Positions 44,791 to 55,737 of a DNA stretch of 64,000 nucleotides are shown here, in pieces. The translations under genes were made by a program, and so were the position numbers. The notes under the pieces were generated by a model that ran no database searches, had not been told where the DNA came from, and saw only the letters and a program-made list of their open reading frames with translations. The DNA is from Dugong dugon (Eukaryota > Chordata > Mammalia > Sirenia > Dugongidae), in NCBI GenBank assembly GCA_030035585.1, contig CM057475.1, forward strand, positions 5,589,501 to 5,653,500. Reading direction: 5' to 3'. The first letter of the stretch is position 1. Each line of letters begins with the position of its first letter.

Positions 44791-47125
44791 CTCTCAGCCC
44801 TCAATCCTGCAGAGGTTCTGGAAGGCACAGCCTAGAGTGAGACTGTGAAGTTTGTTGGCTGCTTTCTTCTCTCTGATTCTAGAGAGAATTTACTTTGCAA
44901 GTACTCTATGAGGAGAGACAGTCAGGGTTAGCAATACTTGTCTGCGCCAGTTCACACATATTGGCGGGCAAAAGGCTACTTCCCTGAGACCCGAGAATGT
45001 CCCACTAGCCACACTGAATATCCTGGCCCTTGTAGATCTTACCAAGATCCAGAAATAGAAGGGGAAACACCAGGCCCAGCAGGGGACCCTCAATCTGAGT
45101 GCTAGTGAAGGTACTGATCAGTCAGTGGTCAAGCCACACAGGTTGTTACACATTTTAAATGCCAGATAGAAGGAACCAACTACCTGTCACCAAGTCTTCT
45201 GTCACTTCTTTGTCTTCAAAAGAAGGTAAGCATTGACTTTCCATAAGGTGAGGTCTTTGGGACAGCCCTAGTCAAAGTTAGAGAGGCAGGTGGTTCCTCG
45301 GTTCTTTGCACAGTTGCTCAAGCTGCAAACACATGCTCCTTGACCAAATAGCCTTTAATCACTACACAAACAAGACTTCTGGGCCTCCAGGGAGGTGCCT
45401 GAGTCTCCCATTCTCTGGAACAAAATTATATTTTCTCAGAGCCAGTGCTTAATCCCAGACATGTTTGCTTTAGATCCATCTCTTTGCTTCAGTGGTTTAT
45501 CTGTTGTTTTCACACTCTGATTATGCTTTCAAATGGTCTTATGGAAAATAGCAAAGATTATTCACTAGTGCTCTTCCTGTTCCCTCGTTTGTCAGGTTCA
45601 AGTGTGTCCTTTCAACACCTGCCCAGAGGGGAAGTGGCTCATGGCATTTACAGCATCCCTGGACCACCTGGGGAACCACACCTGTGATCGTTCCAATCTT
45701 CTACTAGTGCCTTCCTTTTCCACCTTAGTGCCTTCCCTGGAACTGCAGAGTCTCTATCCCACCCCACCCCCCATGCCCAGGGCAGAACCCACTCCCTGGC
45801 ATCTCTGACACTGGAAAAAGACCCTCTGCTAGGCCTATGGCATAAGGAAGTGAATTCATCTTACTGCATTTTAAAAGAAAATGGAAATACCAATTATGAA
45901 GAAATGAATCCATGAAATGGAGACTGCCTCCTTTTTCTGGTTTCTGGAGAGAAAACTGTTATAAAGCCTGACGACAAAGTTTGACGCCCCAAATCCAGAA
46001 GCTGTTTCACCTCTGGGCTTTACATTATGAACAAAAATGTTGCCTTTTGGCCTATGCTCTTGTGAGTTCGGTTTCTAGCACTTCTGGTGAAAGAGTCCTG
46101 ACTAGTGCAGGAGCTGGTCCTGCCACCAGGCAGGGCAAGTATTGAACCCCCAGATGGAAAGAGTCCTGACTAGTGCAGCAGCTGGTCCTGCCACCAGGCA
46201 GGGCAAGTATTGAACCCCCAGATGGAAAGCTCATGGGGAGGGGGCCTCCAGTGAAAATTGAGCCTCCCAGACTGGGGACTCAGGGAGCCTGAAGTACTGA
46301 ATTCTTCTCCATTTGCCCCTTCATGATTGTTGGTCACTGGCGAGGCTGGCCTTTATGAAGGTGTCCCTCGGAAGCTGTGGGGGAACTGGGATCCAGATCA
46401 CAGATCTAGGTGGGGAAAGGACCCAAAGGGAAAGGTGAAGGAATAGCAGAGGTTGAAGGTCACCATATAGGGGGTGAGGGCTTGTTCTCACCTCTAATTT
46501 CTCTGTGAGGTAAGAAGTGAGATTATCATCTGGATGTAAATATATTGAATGGAAGCTGAAGAGAAGGGATAAAGATTTGGAAGCTCTGGAGAAGGATGAG
46601 AGACGGAGCAGATAGGTGATAAGCGATTAGCTTGAAGACCAAGGAGTGGAGACCACTGGTACTGGACACTGCAATTCTGCCATGACATCAGTGCAAGGGT
46701 TCGAGTGACTCTGTGGCGGCTAAGCTGCCAGGGCAGGAGTGAGGCAGGCAGGCCCATGCAGCAGACAGGCCCATGGGGTGATGCCGACACGGAGGCAGGG
46801 TGGGTGCCCTGGAAGGTGAAGTGCTGAGGAAACTCACATTATGCGTGATATCATGTTGGAGTCCACCATCCTTTGCATGTGAACTTTAGTCAAGTGAGAC
46901 AACGCCTCTCACCACAGTAGCCACAATCCCCAGGGCCAGTGACACAGAAGACAAAAGGGTGTGCCCGAGGCACCGGTGGGAAATGGGAACAGTGACAGTG
47001 CATTGTTCTCTCGGTGAGCACTCTTGTTTGGCTTTGTAGGCTCTGTGAAAAAGCATCAACAGGAACAATATCCGTTATTAAAATTCCATTTCAAAGCCCG
47101 GCTTCCAGAGACCATCTTAAAGCAG
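44791..47125. other. Repeat-poor stretch, no gene recognised
   Basis: About 2.3 kb without a recognisable transposon. Open frames of 60-98 codons occur on both strands but lack domains. Contains a two-copy 68-bp tandem duplication (46089-46228). Short pieces could be exons or regulatory DNA that cannot be told by eye. Confidence 0.5.
46089..46228. repeat. Tandem duplication, two copies of 68 bp
   Basis: GAGTCCTGACTAGTGCAG recurs at 46093 and 46161, followed in both by AGCTGGTCCTGCCACCAGGC and AAGTATTGAACCCCCAGATG. The two units differ at one visible base (GGAGC versus GCAGC). Confidence 0.95.
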
Positions 47126-47129
47126 TCCA

Positions 47130-47760
47130 TTAGGTTATTTATTTATTTATTTTAGTTTTTTCTAATTTATTTTATTTTTGTTGTTGTTGAGAATATACAC
47201 AGCAGCACATACACCTACCCATCCATTTCTACATGGACAATTTTTGCAACCATTCTCACCCAACTTTTCCAAGATGTTCTTCCCCCATTAACATAAACTC
47301 ACTGCCCCCTAAGTTTCCTATCTAATCATTCAAGTTGCTGTTGTCAATTTGATCCCATGCAGATAGATCTTAAAAGACTACAGTGCTCAAGACAGACATT
47401 CTTTACTAGTTAAACTATTGTTCAGGGGATATTTTTGGTTTAAAATTATCTCAGGGCAGTAGTTTCAGAGGTTCATCCAGCCTCAGTGGCTCCAGAAAGT
47501 CTGGATTCCATGAGAATTTGAAATTCCATTCTGCTTTTCTCCCCTTTTGATCAGGATTCTTCGATAGAATTTTTGATCAAAATGTTTTCAGTAATGGTAG
47601 CTGGGCACCATCCAGTTCTTCTGGTCTCATGACAAAGGAGGCTGTTGTTCATGGAGGCAATTAGCCACACATTCCATTTCCTCCTCCTATTCCTGACTCT
47701 CCTTCTTCCTCTGTTGTTCCAGACAAATAGAGACCAATTGTTGTACCTTGCAGCCCATTA
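47130..47760 (-). mobile_element. L1 3'UTR fragment
   Basis: Complement of the L1 3'UTR subtype seen forward at 4790-5130: GTTGTTGAGAATATACACAG, GTTGTCAATTTGATCCCATG, ATTTTTGGTTTAAAATTATC, and further upstream TGGTAGCTGGGCACCATCCA. The A/T-rich left end (TTATTTATTTATTT) is its poly(A) side. Confidence 0.75.
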
Positions 47761-48284
47761 GGTTTTAGGCTGTGATAAAGGACAACACCCAGTTAATCAT
47801 GGGTCAGCGAGAGTGAGGTTCTGTATCCAGACCAGTATTTCCCATTTCAAGGATGGCTCATCCTAAGAGATGAAAAATTAGACCAATAGTTGTCCACAAG
47901 GAACTCCTGAAAATTCTTTGTCATAGTTATAGCAATAAAAGCCTAGTTTATATGATGTTTTATGTTCACTGTTTTCCATCTTAACTCCACGAATCTTCTC
48001 CATAGCTCCATGAGGAAGGTAGGCTGGTCCTACTATTTCTATATTTCAGATGAGAACTGCAGTTCAGCCACTCTCACTGTTCACGGTCTGCCCTGCTCCC
48101 TGAGAATGCTGGCACTCCCCTGGGCATCTAGAAGCTCTGGTAATGTATAGACTCCACAACTTACTAGCAAGTCAGTCAACTCCTCCACCTTCCTCCTCTT
48201 GCCTTAAATCAGAATTTAAGCTACCTATTCCTCTTAGGTCCCTTCCAGATTTAAGATGTCATGATTACAGCAGTTGCTATTTAA
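47761..48284. other. No feature recognised
   Basis: Unassigned sequence without coding signal. Confidence 0.4.
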
Positions 48285-48497
48285 CAATATGTTGTTATTG
48301 TTGTGTGCGATTGAGTTGATTCTGGCTCATAATGACCCTATAGGACAGAGTAGAACTGCCCCATAGGGTTTCCTAGGCTGTAATCTTCACAGAAGCAGAC
48401 CGCCGCATATTTCTCTGGTGGAGTGGCTGGTGGGTTCAAACCGCCAACCTTTTGGTTAGAAGCTGAGCACTGACATTGCGTCACCAGGGCTCCTTAA
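48285..48497 (-). mobile_element. Afrotherian SINE, first of a same-strand pair
   Basis: Reverse copy: GAGTTGATTCTGGCTCATAA, CCTATAGGACAGAGTAGAAC, an extra segment GTAATCTTCACAGAAGCAGA, AACCGCCAACCTTTTGGTTA and GCGTCACCAGGGCTCC. It has the longer body form that carries the AGAAGCAGAC segment. Confidence 0.9.
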
Positions 48498-48499
48498 TG

Positions 48500-48690
48500 G
48501 TTTCCCCAAACTCTACTGCCATTGGGTCGATTCCGACTCATGGCAACCCCATAGGGTTTCCAAGGCTGTAATTCTCTATGGTAGCAGACTGCCACATTTT
48601 TCTCCTGAGGAGCGGCTGGTGGTCTCGAACTGCTGACCTTTCAGTTAGCAGTTGATCACTTTAACCATTGCACCACCAGGGCTCCTTAAC
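48500..48690 (-). mobile_element. Afrotherian SINE, second of a same-strand pair
   Basis: Reverse copy a few bases after the first: CTGCCATTGGGTCGATTCCG, CATAGGGTTTCCAAGGCTGT, TCGAACTGCTGACCTTTCAG and GCACCACCAGGGCTCC. It lacks the CTATAGGACAGAGTAGAACT segment. Confidence 0.9.
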
Positions 48691-49480
48691 AGTGTGGTAT
48701 GGTTTATTATAATGAAATATTTTAAAGGCTCGGTTGTAAAATCGACTTGGCAGAAATTATACACATAAAGGGCCAGCAAAATTTCTTTTGTAGCATCTGT
48801 CTCCCAAGGGAGCAGGAATCCAAGTTTACTTAATGCAGAGACCAGTCGTCTATCAATTTAACAAACATGAATCCCTGTGGGTTAAATTACAGAAAGCTGT
48901 CTTTCCTCAAAATAAAATAATCCTGGGTTGGGATTAAAAGGAAGGATTGCTGTACGATCAAAAGATGTTGAACAGGTACTCCTGTCAAACATATAAGTCA
49001 AGATTCCTATGTGCACTAATACTTAGTCCGTCTTTTCTCAAAGTCCTATCTGTGAAATTACAAAAGAGGAATAAAACAACAGAGAAGGGGGGGTTGGGAA
49101 TCATCCTGAGGGAAGGTACTCACACAGCAGATGTGAGGCTCTCACCAGGTATTAATCCAGCATGAAGTTGAATGTACCTTGGAGAAGAAAATAGCAAGTG
49201 AAAACCTACATGTAACGAAAGCAGCCCCCTAGAGAAGGTAGCTGCTCCCACCTTCCCTGTTGCCCATAATCACCAGCTGCAGACAACACAATGGCCAGGA
49301 TGTGTTCACAAGGAAGTGTGGGCTCAGGTTTGTGACTGAAGACAGATGGTACATCACAGAGACGGACTGAGCAGGGCATTGCTAGACTTTCCAGGATAGA
49401 GGAGGCTTCAGGCTCAGACTCCCAGGGAGATGAGCAAGCTGCTCTTGCTAGATGGCACTGGCCATAGATGAAAAATGATG
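48691..49480. other. No feature recognised
   Basis: Unassigned sequence; open frames up to 92 codons without recognisable domains. Confidence 0.45.
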
Positions 49481-49484
49481 ACAT

Positions 49485-49700
49485 TGTCCTTTATCAGGCA
49501 CTGCACCAAACACTTTAGATACACATTCTCATTTATTTTTCACAACAACCCTTTAAAGTGGGGTTCATTATCTTTATTTAATAAATAAGTAAAACAAGGG
49601 CCAGAGATGTTAAGAAACTTGTCTACAGTGACACAGCTACTTGGAGCAGAACTTGGATTAGAACATTCTTCTGTGTTAGCCTCCACCCTAAGCCGCTCCT
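49485..49700 (-). mobile_element. MIR SINE
   Basis: Reverse MIR: CAGGCACTGCACCAAACACT, TCATTTATTTTTCACAACAA, AGAGATGTTAAGAAACTTGT, GTGACACAGCTACTTGGAGC. Confidence 0.75.
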
Positions 49701-49794
49701 CAGACAGCCTTTTATAAAGAAATAGACTGGTAAACAGAGACAGTGAAGTACAGGAGAGAGTGAAGGCTGGGGGACAGCAGAGGTGAGTCAAATC

Positions 49795-50269
49795 CAACTA
49801 CTCTCATTGCTGGTGGGAATGTAAATGATGCAGCTGCTGTGGAAAACATTTGGGCAGTTCCTCAAAAAATTAAACATAGTATTACCATAAGACCAAGCAA
49901 TTCCACTCCTAGATATATACCCAAAAGACGTGAAAGCAGTAACTCAGACAGATACTTGTACAACAATGCTCATTACAGCATTATTCATAATAGCCAAAAA
50001 AGTAGAGAACAACCCAAATATCCATCAACAGATGAATGGACAATATATATATATATATATGGTATATATATATACACCGCAGAATAATATTCAGCCATAA
50101 TGAAAAATGAGGTTCTAATACTTGCCACAGCATAGATGAACATTGAAAACATTATTCTGAAATAAGCCAGACACAAAGGGACAAATATTATATGATTCCA
50201 CTTATATGAACTATCTAGAATAGGCAACTTTATAGGGACAGAAAGTAGATTAGAAGTTACCAGGGGCTG
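49795..50269 (+). mobile_element. Older L1 (L1MA-like), part 1
   Basis: Forward L1 3' ORF2/UTR junction: CTCTCATTGCTGGTGGGAAT, CAATTCCACTCCTAGATATA, AACAACCCAAATATCCATCA, with a (TA)n run at about 50043-50060. It breaks at the 18-bp target duplicate AGAAGTTACCAGGGGCTG and resumes at 51407. Confidence 0.8.
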
Positions 50270-51406
50270 CATCAGTGGATGAATGGATAAACAAATTATG
50301 GTATATCCACGCAATGGAATACTACGCAATGATAAAGAACAACGATGAAGTCGTGAAACGTAACATGCAGGAAGCTGGAGGTCATTATGCTGAGTGAATT
50401 TAGTCAGTCGCAGAAGGACAAATATTGTATAAGACCAATATTATAAGAACTCAAGAAAACGTTTAAACACAGAAGAAAACATTCTTTGATGGTTACAAGG
50501 GTGGGGAGGGAGGGTGAGTGTTATTTACTAACAAGATAGTAGATGAGTATTATCTTAGGTGAAGGGAAGGACAGCACACACTACAGGGGAAGTCAGCCCA
50601 ACTGGACTAAACCAAAGCTAAGAAGTTTCCCGAATACAATCAAACACTTTGAGGAACAGAGCAGCAGGGGTAGGGGTCTGGGGACCATGCTTTTAGGGGA
50701 CATCTAGGTCAGCTGGCATAAGAAAGCTTATTAAGAAAATGTTCTGCATCCTACTTTGGTGAGTGGCATCTGGGGTCTTAAAAGCTTGCAAGCAGCCATC
50801 TAAGATGCATCAATTAATCCCAACCACCTGGAGTAAAGGAGAATGAAGAACACCAAAGACACAAGGAAAGTATTAGCCCAAGAGACAGAAAGGGCCACAT
50901 AAACCAGACACTTCATCAGCCTGAGACCAGAAGAACTAGATGGTGCCCAGCTACCACCAATGACTGCTCTGACAGGGAACACAACAGAGAGTCCCTGATG
51001 GAGCAGGAGAAAGGTGGGGTACAGAACTCAAACTCTAGTAAGAAGACCAGACTTACTGGTCTGCCTGAGACTGGAGGAAGCCCAGAAAGCATGGCCCCTG
51101 GATTCTCTATCAGCCCAGAACTAAAACAATTTCCGAGGCCAACTCTTCAGAGAGGGATTGGACTGGACTGTGGGACATAAAGAGATACTCGGGAGGAGTG
51201 TGCCTGTTAGCTCAAGTAGATACAAGAGACTAAACGGGCAGTTTCTGTCTGGAGGTGAGATGGGAAGGCCCAGAGTGTTAGGAGCTGGTTCAGTGGACAT
51301 GGGGACTCAGGGGTGGAAAGAAGGAGTGTGCTGTCACAGTATGGGGAGAGCAACTAGAGTCACATAATAATGTGTGTATAAATTTTTGTACGGGGGTAAA
51401 AAAAAA
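50270..51406 (+). mobile_element. 5'-truncated L1 nested in the older L1
   Basis: Inserted L1 with end of ORF2 (GGTATATCCACGCAATGGAA, AAGCTGGAGGTCATTATGCT) and the common 3'UTR (GATGGTGCCCAGCTACCACC, GACTTACTGGTCTGCC), ending in poly(A) at 51399-51406. Flanked by exact 18-bp duplicates at 50252-50269 and 51407-51424. It contains, at 51068-51162, the 95-bp segment that is inverted in the L1 at 59105. Confidence 0.9.
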
Positions 51407-51497
51407 AGAAGTTACCAGGGGCTGGGGAGAAGGGAGAATGTGGAGTTATTGCTTAATGGATACAGAGTTTCTATCTGAGGTGATTAAAAAGTTTTGG
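51407..51497 (+). mobile_element. Older L1 (L1MA-like), part 2
   Basis: GTTACCAGGGGCTGGGGAGA, AATGTGGAGTTATTGCTTAA, TATCTGAGGTGATTAAAAAG: 3'UTR of the old L1, broken again by a second insertion at the duplicate AAAAAGTTTTGG (51486-51497). Confidence 0.8.
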
Positions 51498-51920
51498 TGA
51501 CAAGGGCCAGAAGGCAGAAGGGGAGTAGGAAGCTGATGATAGGGAACACAAGGTTGAGTAAGGATACTGTTGATGTGTTTTAAGATTGTTAACCATTGTT
51601 ATAGGGCAACATTTGTAGTAACTGTTAAATGGGAGGCTATTTTGTCCTGTAAGCCTTCATCTTAAGTGAGAATAACAGCACAATTAGAAGAGCGTAGTCA
51701 AAGTCACTTAAATGTGTACGTAAAAAGTTTTAAAATGGGGTATCTTTGGCTATGTGTATTTTCACCAAAAAAAAAAAAGAAGCTGAGAATTTAGAGGGTT
51801 AAAATGTTGTGGGGTTGTTAACCAAAGTTATAAAACAGCATGTGTACTACTGTTACATGAGAAACTGTTTGTTCTGTAAGCCTTCACCTGAAGTACAATA
51901 AAATATTATTATTAAAAAAA
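51498..51920 (+). mobile_element. Second 5'-truncated L1 nested in the older L1
   Basis: Starts in the 3'UTR at TGACAAGGGCCAGAAGGCAG, passes CACTTAAATGTGTACGTAAA and CTGTAAGCCTTCACCTGAAG, and ends in AATAAAATATTATTATT and poly(A). Target duplicates AAAAAGTTTTGG lie at 51486-51497 and 51921-51932, the right one merging with the poly(A). Confidence 0.85.
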
Positions 51921-52060
51921 AAAAAGTTTTGGAAATAGGTGGTGGTGAAGGTTGTACAACATGGTGAATGAAATTAATGCCACAGAATTGTACACTTAAA
52001 AATAGTTAAAACAGCAAATTTTATATATACTTTTCCCCAACTAAAAAAAAATTTGAAGAA
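51921..52060 (+). mobile_element. Older L1 (L1MA-like), part 3
   Basis: Terminal part of the old L1: GAAGGTTGTACAACATGGTG, AATGCCACAGAATTGTACAC, then CCCCAACTAAAAAAAAA. Together the three parts make one element split twice. Confidence 0.8.
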
Positions 52061-52390
52061 AAAGTTCAGCACTCTCATTTATGAGGTGTGTGGTAATGAG
52101 AAGATCTCAGTCTCCTCATCTATAAAGTAGGAATACTGTGAGACGTCACGGGAAAAATCCCTCTCAAGTGCTGCTACTGAGCAGCGTCTTCCTACATGCT
52201 GTTCCTTTCCCTTTCCTGCTGCCTTGTGTGACCAAGGGGTCTTGTTAGGTCAACGTTTGTATATCAGCCTTTTGGGAGTTGAATACAGCCCCATGGGTTC
52301 ACAGATTGGAACAAGTGGTGGTTTTGTCCATACGTCCGGATCTTTCACCCAGACCTTCACAGCCTAGAACACTGGGACACTTGTGCCCTT
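52061..52390. other. No feature recognised
   Basis: Unassigned sequence between L1 and RTE. Confidence 0.4.
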
Positions 52391-52394
52391 GTGT

Positions 52395-52921
52395 TGTTGT
52401 TGTTAATTGCTGTCAAGTCAGTTCTGACTCAGGGCGACCATAAGTACAATAGAACGAAATGTAGCCCCATCCTGTGCCATATTCATGATCTTTGGTGTGT
52501 TTGAGTCCATTGTTGCAGCTATTGTGTCAATCCATCTCGTTGAGGTTTTCCCTCATTTTTGTTGACCCTCCACTTTACCAAACATAATGTCCTTTTCTGG
52601 TAATTGGTCTTTCCTGATAATGCATCCAAAATAAGTTGGGCCAAAATTTCACCATCCTTGCTTCTAAGGAGCATTCTGGTTGTATTTCTTCTAAGACTGG
52701 TTTGTTTGTTTTTCTGGCGGTCCACAATATGTTCAGTATTCTTTACCAACACCATAATTCAAATGCTTCAATTCTTCTTCCGTCTTCTTTTTTCATTGGC
52801 CAACTTTCACATGTATATAGGCTATTGAAGAGACTATGGCTTGGGTCAGGTGTACCTTAGTCATCAAAGTGATATCTTTGCTTTTTAAAGCTTTAAAGAG
52901 GTCTTTTGCAGCAGAATTGCC
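52395..52921 (-). mobile_element. RTE LINE, part 1 with 3' terminus
   Basis: Complement of RTE from its terminus (GTTGTTGTTAATTGCTGTCA, ACTCAGGGCGACCATAAGTA) through TTGAGTCCATTGTTGCAGCT and GACCCTCCACTTTACCAAAC to AAGAGGTCTTTTGCAGCAGA. It breaks at 52921 where a near-palindromic element begins. The 3' end is preserved here. Confidence 0.85.
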
Positions 52922-53182
52922 CAGGGCTTCAAACCAGTTTAGTCCCTTTTGACCCCTGCTGAGAATTTGCATTTCTACTCCAAATATACTGAATCAGAAT
53001 CTACAGTTTAACAAGATCCCTGAGTGATCTTATGTATACAGCCAAATTTTAATATTTCCATGTATACATAAGGATCACCTGGGGATCTTGTTAAAATTTA
53101 GGTTCTGATTCAGTATATCTGAGGTGGAAATGCAAATTCTCAGTGAGGGGTTGAGCCTGAATGAATTAGTTCAAAGCTTTGG
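52922..53182. mobile_element. Near-palindromic MITE (hAT-like) in the RTE
   Basis: The left arm (52922-53030) and right arm (53060-53182) are imperfect reverse complements for about 110 bp: CTGAGAATTTGCATTTCTAC and CAGTATATCTGAGGTGGAAA belong to opposite arms, and TATGTATACA/TGTATACATA border a short loop of about 20 bp. The outer end CAGGGCTTC is hAT-like. The flanks AATTGCCC and ATTTTCCC agree at six of eight positions, fitting an 8-bp hAT duplication. The arms resemble MER5-type sequence. Confidence 0.7.
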
Positions 53183-53650
53183 ATTTTCCCAATGCAGTAT
53201 CATTTGATTTTTTGACTAATGCTTCCATGGCATTGATTGTTGATTCAAGTAGAATGAAATCATTGACAACTTCAATTTTTTCTTCACTTGTCATGATGTT
53301 GTTTATTGGTCCAGTTGTGAGAATTTTCATTTTCAGGCATAATCTATACTGAAGACTGTAGTCTTTGACCTTCATCAGTAAGTCCTTCAAGATGTCTTCA
53401 TTTTCAGCAAGCAAGGTTGTGTCATCTGCATATTGAAGCTTGTTAATGACTCTTCCTCTCATCTTGATCCTGTGTTGTTCTTCACATAGCCCAGCTTCTT
53501 AGATTATTTGTTCAGCATACAGATTGAATTAAGGTGAAAGGATACAACACTGCCAGACACCTTTTCCAGTTTTGAACCACATAATATCCTCTTGTTACAT
53601 TTGAAAAACTGCCTCTTGACCCATGTTCAGGTTTCACATGAGCACAATTA
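53183..53650 (-). mobile_element. RTE LINE, part 2
   Basis: Resumes the RTE: ATTTGATTTTTTGACTAATG, GTTGTTTATTGGTCCAGTTG, AGCAAGGTTGTGTCATCTGC, ATTTGTTCAGCATACAGATT. The minus strand 53462-53166 gives LQYADDTTLLAENEDILKDL, with the YADD catalytic motif of the reverse transcriptase preserved. Broken by a SINE at 53650. Confidence 0.85.
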
Positions 53651-53803
53651 CCAAACCAAAAAACCAAACCCGTTGCCGTTAAGTCAATTCCGACACAAGA
53701 GTAGAACTGCCCCATAGGGTTTCCAAGGAGAGGCTGGTCGATTTGAATTGCTGACCTTTTGGTTAGCAGCCGAGCACTTAACCACTATGCAACCAGGGCT
53801 TCT
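53651..53803 (-). mobile_element. Afrotherian SINE inserted in the RTE
   Basis: Reverse copy with A/C-rich tail side (CCAAACCAAAAAACCAAACC), GCCGTTAAGTCAATTCCGAC, GAATTGCTGACCTTTTGGTT and CACTATGCAACCAGGGCTTC. Target duplicates GAGCACAATTA (53640-53650) and GAGCACAGTTA (53804-53814) differ at one base. Confidence 0.9.
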
Positions 53804-54065
53804 GAGCACAGTTAAGTGTTCTGTAATTCCCATTCTTCATAATGTTATCCATAATTTGTTATGAGCCACGCAATCAAATGCCTTTGCGTAGTTGACAAAA
53901 CACAGGTAAACATCTTTCTGGCATTCTCTACTTTCAGCCAAGATCCATTTGACATCAACTATGATATTCCTCATTCCACATCCTCTTCTGAGTCTGGCTT
54001 GAACTTCTGGTAGTTCCCTGTTGATGTATGACTACAGTCGTTTTTCAATTATCTTCAGCAGGACG
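53804..54065 (-). mobile_element. RTE LINE, part 3
   Basis: GTTATGAGCCACGCAATCAA, GTAGTTGACAAAACACAGGT, GACATCAACTATGATATTCC, then TGTATGACTACAGTCG: the middle of the RTE reverse transcriptase in reverse. It ends without the N-terminal half. Confidence 0.8.
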
Positions 54066-54545
54066 CTGCTTTCCATAAAGTCCTTACTGCAAAACAAGCC
54101 AGCTTCCTAGCAGAATTTCTTCACTTTGTCCTTTTCAACCGCAGCAGTAGGAAACACCCCAGCAAGGGTGTCGCAAATGCTCAGGAAAGCCAGTGCAGGA
54201 GGAGGCTGGGCATCAGAGTACACAGAGGACTGGGGCAAAGTGGAAAGCATGTGCTCTTCGACAAGCACTTATAACCCATGCTGGCTGGGCAGAACATGGA
54301 GCAGAAGCTTAGCATCCTGTTTAGGACAAAATAATCTGCCTGTGACTATTCTGCAATAGGCTGGAAGTTCTGTTGAGATTTAGGAGCTGGTGCAAACAAT
54401 TAACAAATTCTGAGTCTTGTCAAGAAACCTAGTGAATAAAAAAGCTATCAACCAACAGCCTTGTGATAAAAACTTCCTCCTCCCATCCACGTAACATTTT
54501 ACAGTTACTACAACCCTTTCAACATTGTGTAGTTTACTATTAACT
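54066..54545. other. No feature recognised
   Basis: Unassigned sequence; a 77-codon open frame at 54126-54359 has no recognisable domain. Confidence 0.4.
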
Positions 54546-54549
54546 TTAC

Positions 54550-55313
54550 CCAAGAAATTGGTCTTTGTCCTTGGTTCCTGAGAGATAACTTCTAAAACCT
54601 TGGAATTTCCCCAATAATGGAAGTGTCTTCATTATCTAAGAGGGCTCCAGACCTGACAGATTATGTCGATGAGGTGACTCTTGGGTAGGGGATGGCCAAA
54701 TCAGAGGGACCCACCTTGTAATACCACCTCATAATGACTACTTCAATTAAAACTCTGGACATGGAAGTTCCATGGGCTTCCTGTTTGGTAAAAGACATCA
54801 ATGCACATGACAGGGTAGTGAGTCCCTTTTTGGGATATGGAAGCTCTGCATTGGGAGCCCTCCCAGACGTAGTCCTATGCATCTTTTCATTTGTATCCTT
54901 TTTGCTTAATAAAACTGAAATTGTAAGTATAGTGCGTTCTGTGAATTCTATGAATTATTCCAGCAAATTATTGGACCTGAGGGAGTAATGGGAGCCAGCA
55001 GGTCAGAAGTGAGGTGGGCTGGAAACTCCTGAGTTTATGGCTGGTATCCTGAGAGGGGAAAGGGAACCCACTAATTTATAGCTAGCAGGTCAGAAGTGAG
55101 GGATCCTGGCAGGAGTCCCTCAGCTTGTGGCTGGCATCCTGAAGGAGTAGTTGGAAACCCCCAAATTTGTAGCCAGCAGGTCAGAATTGAGGAGCCCTGG
55201 GAATTCCCCAGCTTATGGCTGGTATCCGACTCTTGGGCTGACTTGGCAGTCTGGAGAGAGCTGACCTAGCTCTTGGTGGTTAGGGTCAGAGGAGGAAGGG
55301 CTGCATGTACAGC
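54550..55313 (+). mobile_element. ERVL-like LTR, second copy
   Basis: Same family as 13560-14300: TTTTGCTTAATAAAACTGAA, TAAGTATAGTGCGTTCTGTG, CCAGCAAATTATTGGACCTG and repeated GCCAGCAGGTCAGAAGTGAG / GGCTGGCATCCTGAAGGAG units. It is followed by a tRNA-Leu-like primer site. The GCCAGCAGGTCAGAA unit recurs about every 90-100 bp, giving a decayed tandem pattern. Confidence 0.7.
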
Positions 55314-55333
55314 TGGTGTCAGAACAAAAGTGG
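55314..55333 (+). other. Possible primer binding site, tRNA-Leu-like
   Basis: TGGTGTCAGAACAAAAGTGG follows the LTR; tRNA-Leu(CAA/CAG) would pair with TGGTGTCAGGAGTGGG. The match is good at the first eight bases and needs a small insertion after them. Confidence 0.4.
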
Positions 55334-55359
55334 CAGAGAAGTGAAAAGTGGAAATTTGA

Positions 55360-55737
55360 TTTGACTGATAGATTTATTTTAAGGATTTGGCTCATGTGAT
55401 TGTGGGGACTGGTAAGTCTGAAATCCCTAGGGATAGGCTGGAAACTCAGGAAGGAGTTGATGTTGAAGTCTTGAGCTCAAAAATACGTTGGCCAGACCAC
55501 CAGGCTGGAAGCTCAGGCAGGAGTTGATGCAGTCTTGAGGCAGAATTTCTTCCCAGGGAAACCTCAGTTTTTGCTCTTAAGGCCTTCGACTGACTGGACG
55601 AGACTCACTCACATTATGGAGGGTAATCTCCTTTAAAGACAATTGACAATTAGCAACATCTAGACTAGTATTTGAGCAAACAAATGGGCACTGTAGCCTA
55701 GCCGAGTGGACACATAAAATTAGCCATCACAGTGGGA
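55360..55737 (-). mobile_element. ERVL-type LTR (MLT2-like), minus strand
   Basis: The minus strand starts TGTGATGGCTAATTTTATGT at 55735 and ends near AATAAATCTATCAGTCAA. AACCTCAGTTTTTGCTCTTA and GGAGGGTAATCTCC also fit the MLT2-type order, as in 2488-3056. Faces the opposite way to the preceding LTR. Confidence 0.7.

Noticed and set aside
50043-50075. TA-rich run as an origin or regulatory element
   Set aside because: It is a (TA)n simple repeat inside an old L1 tail.
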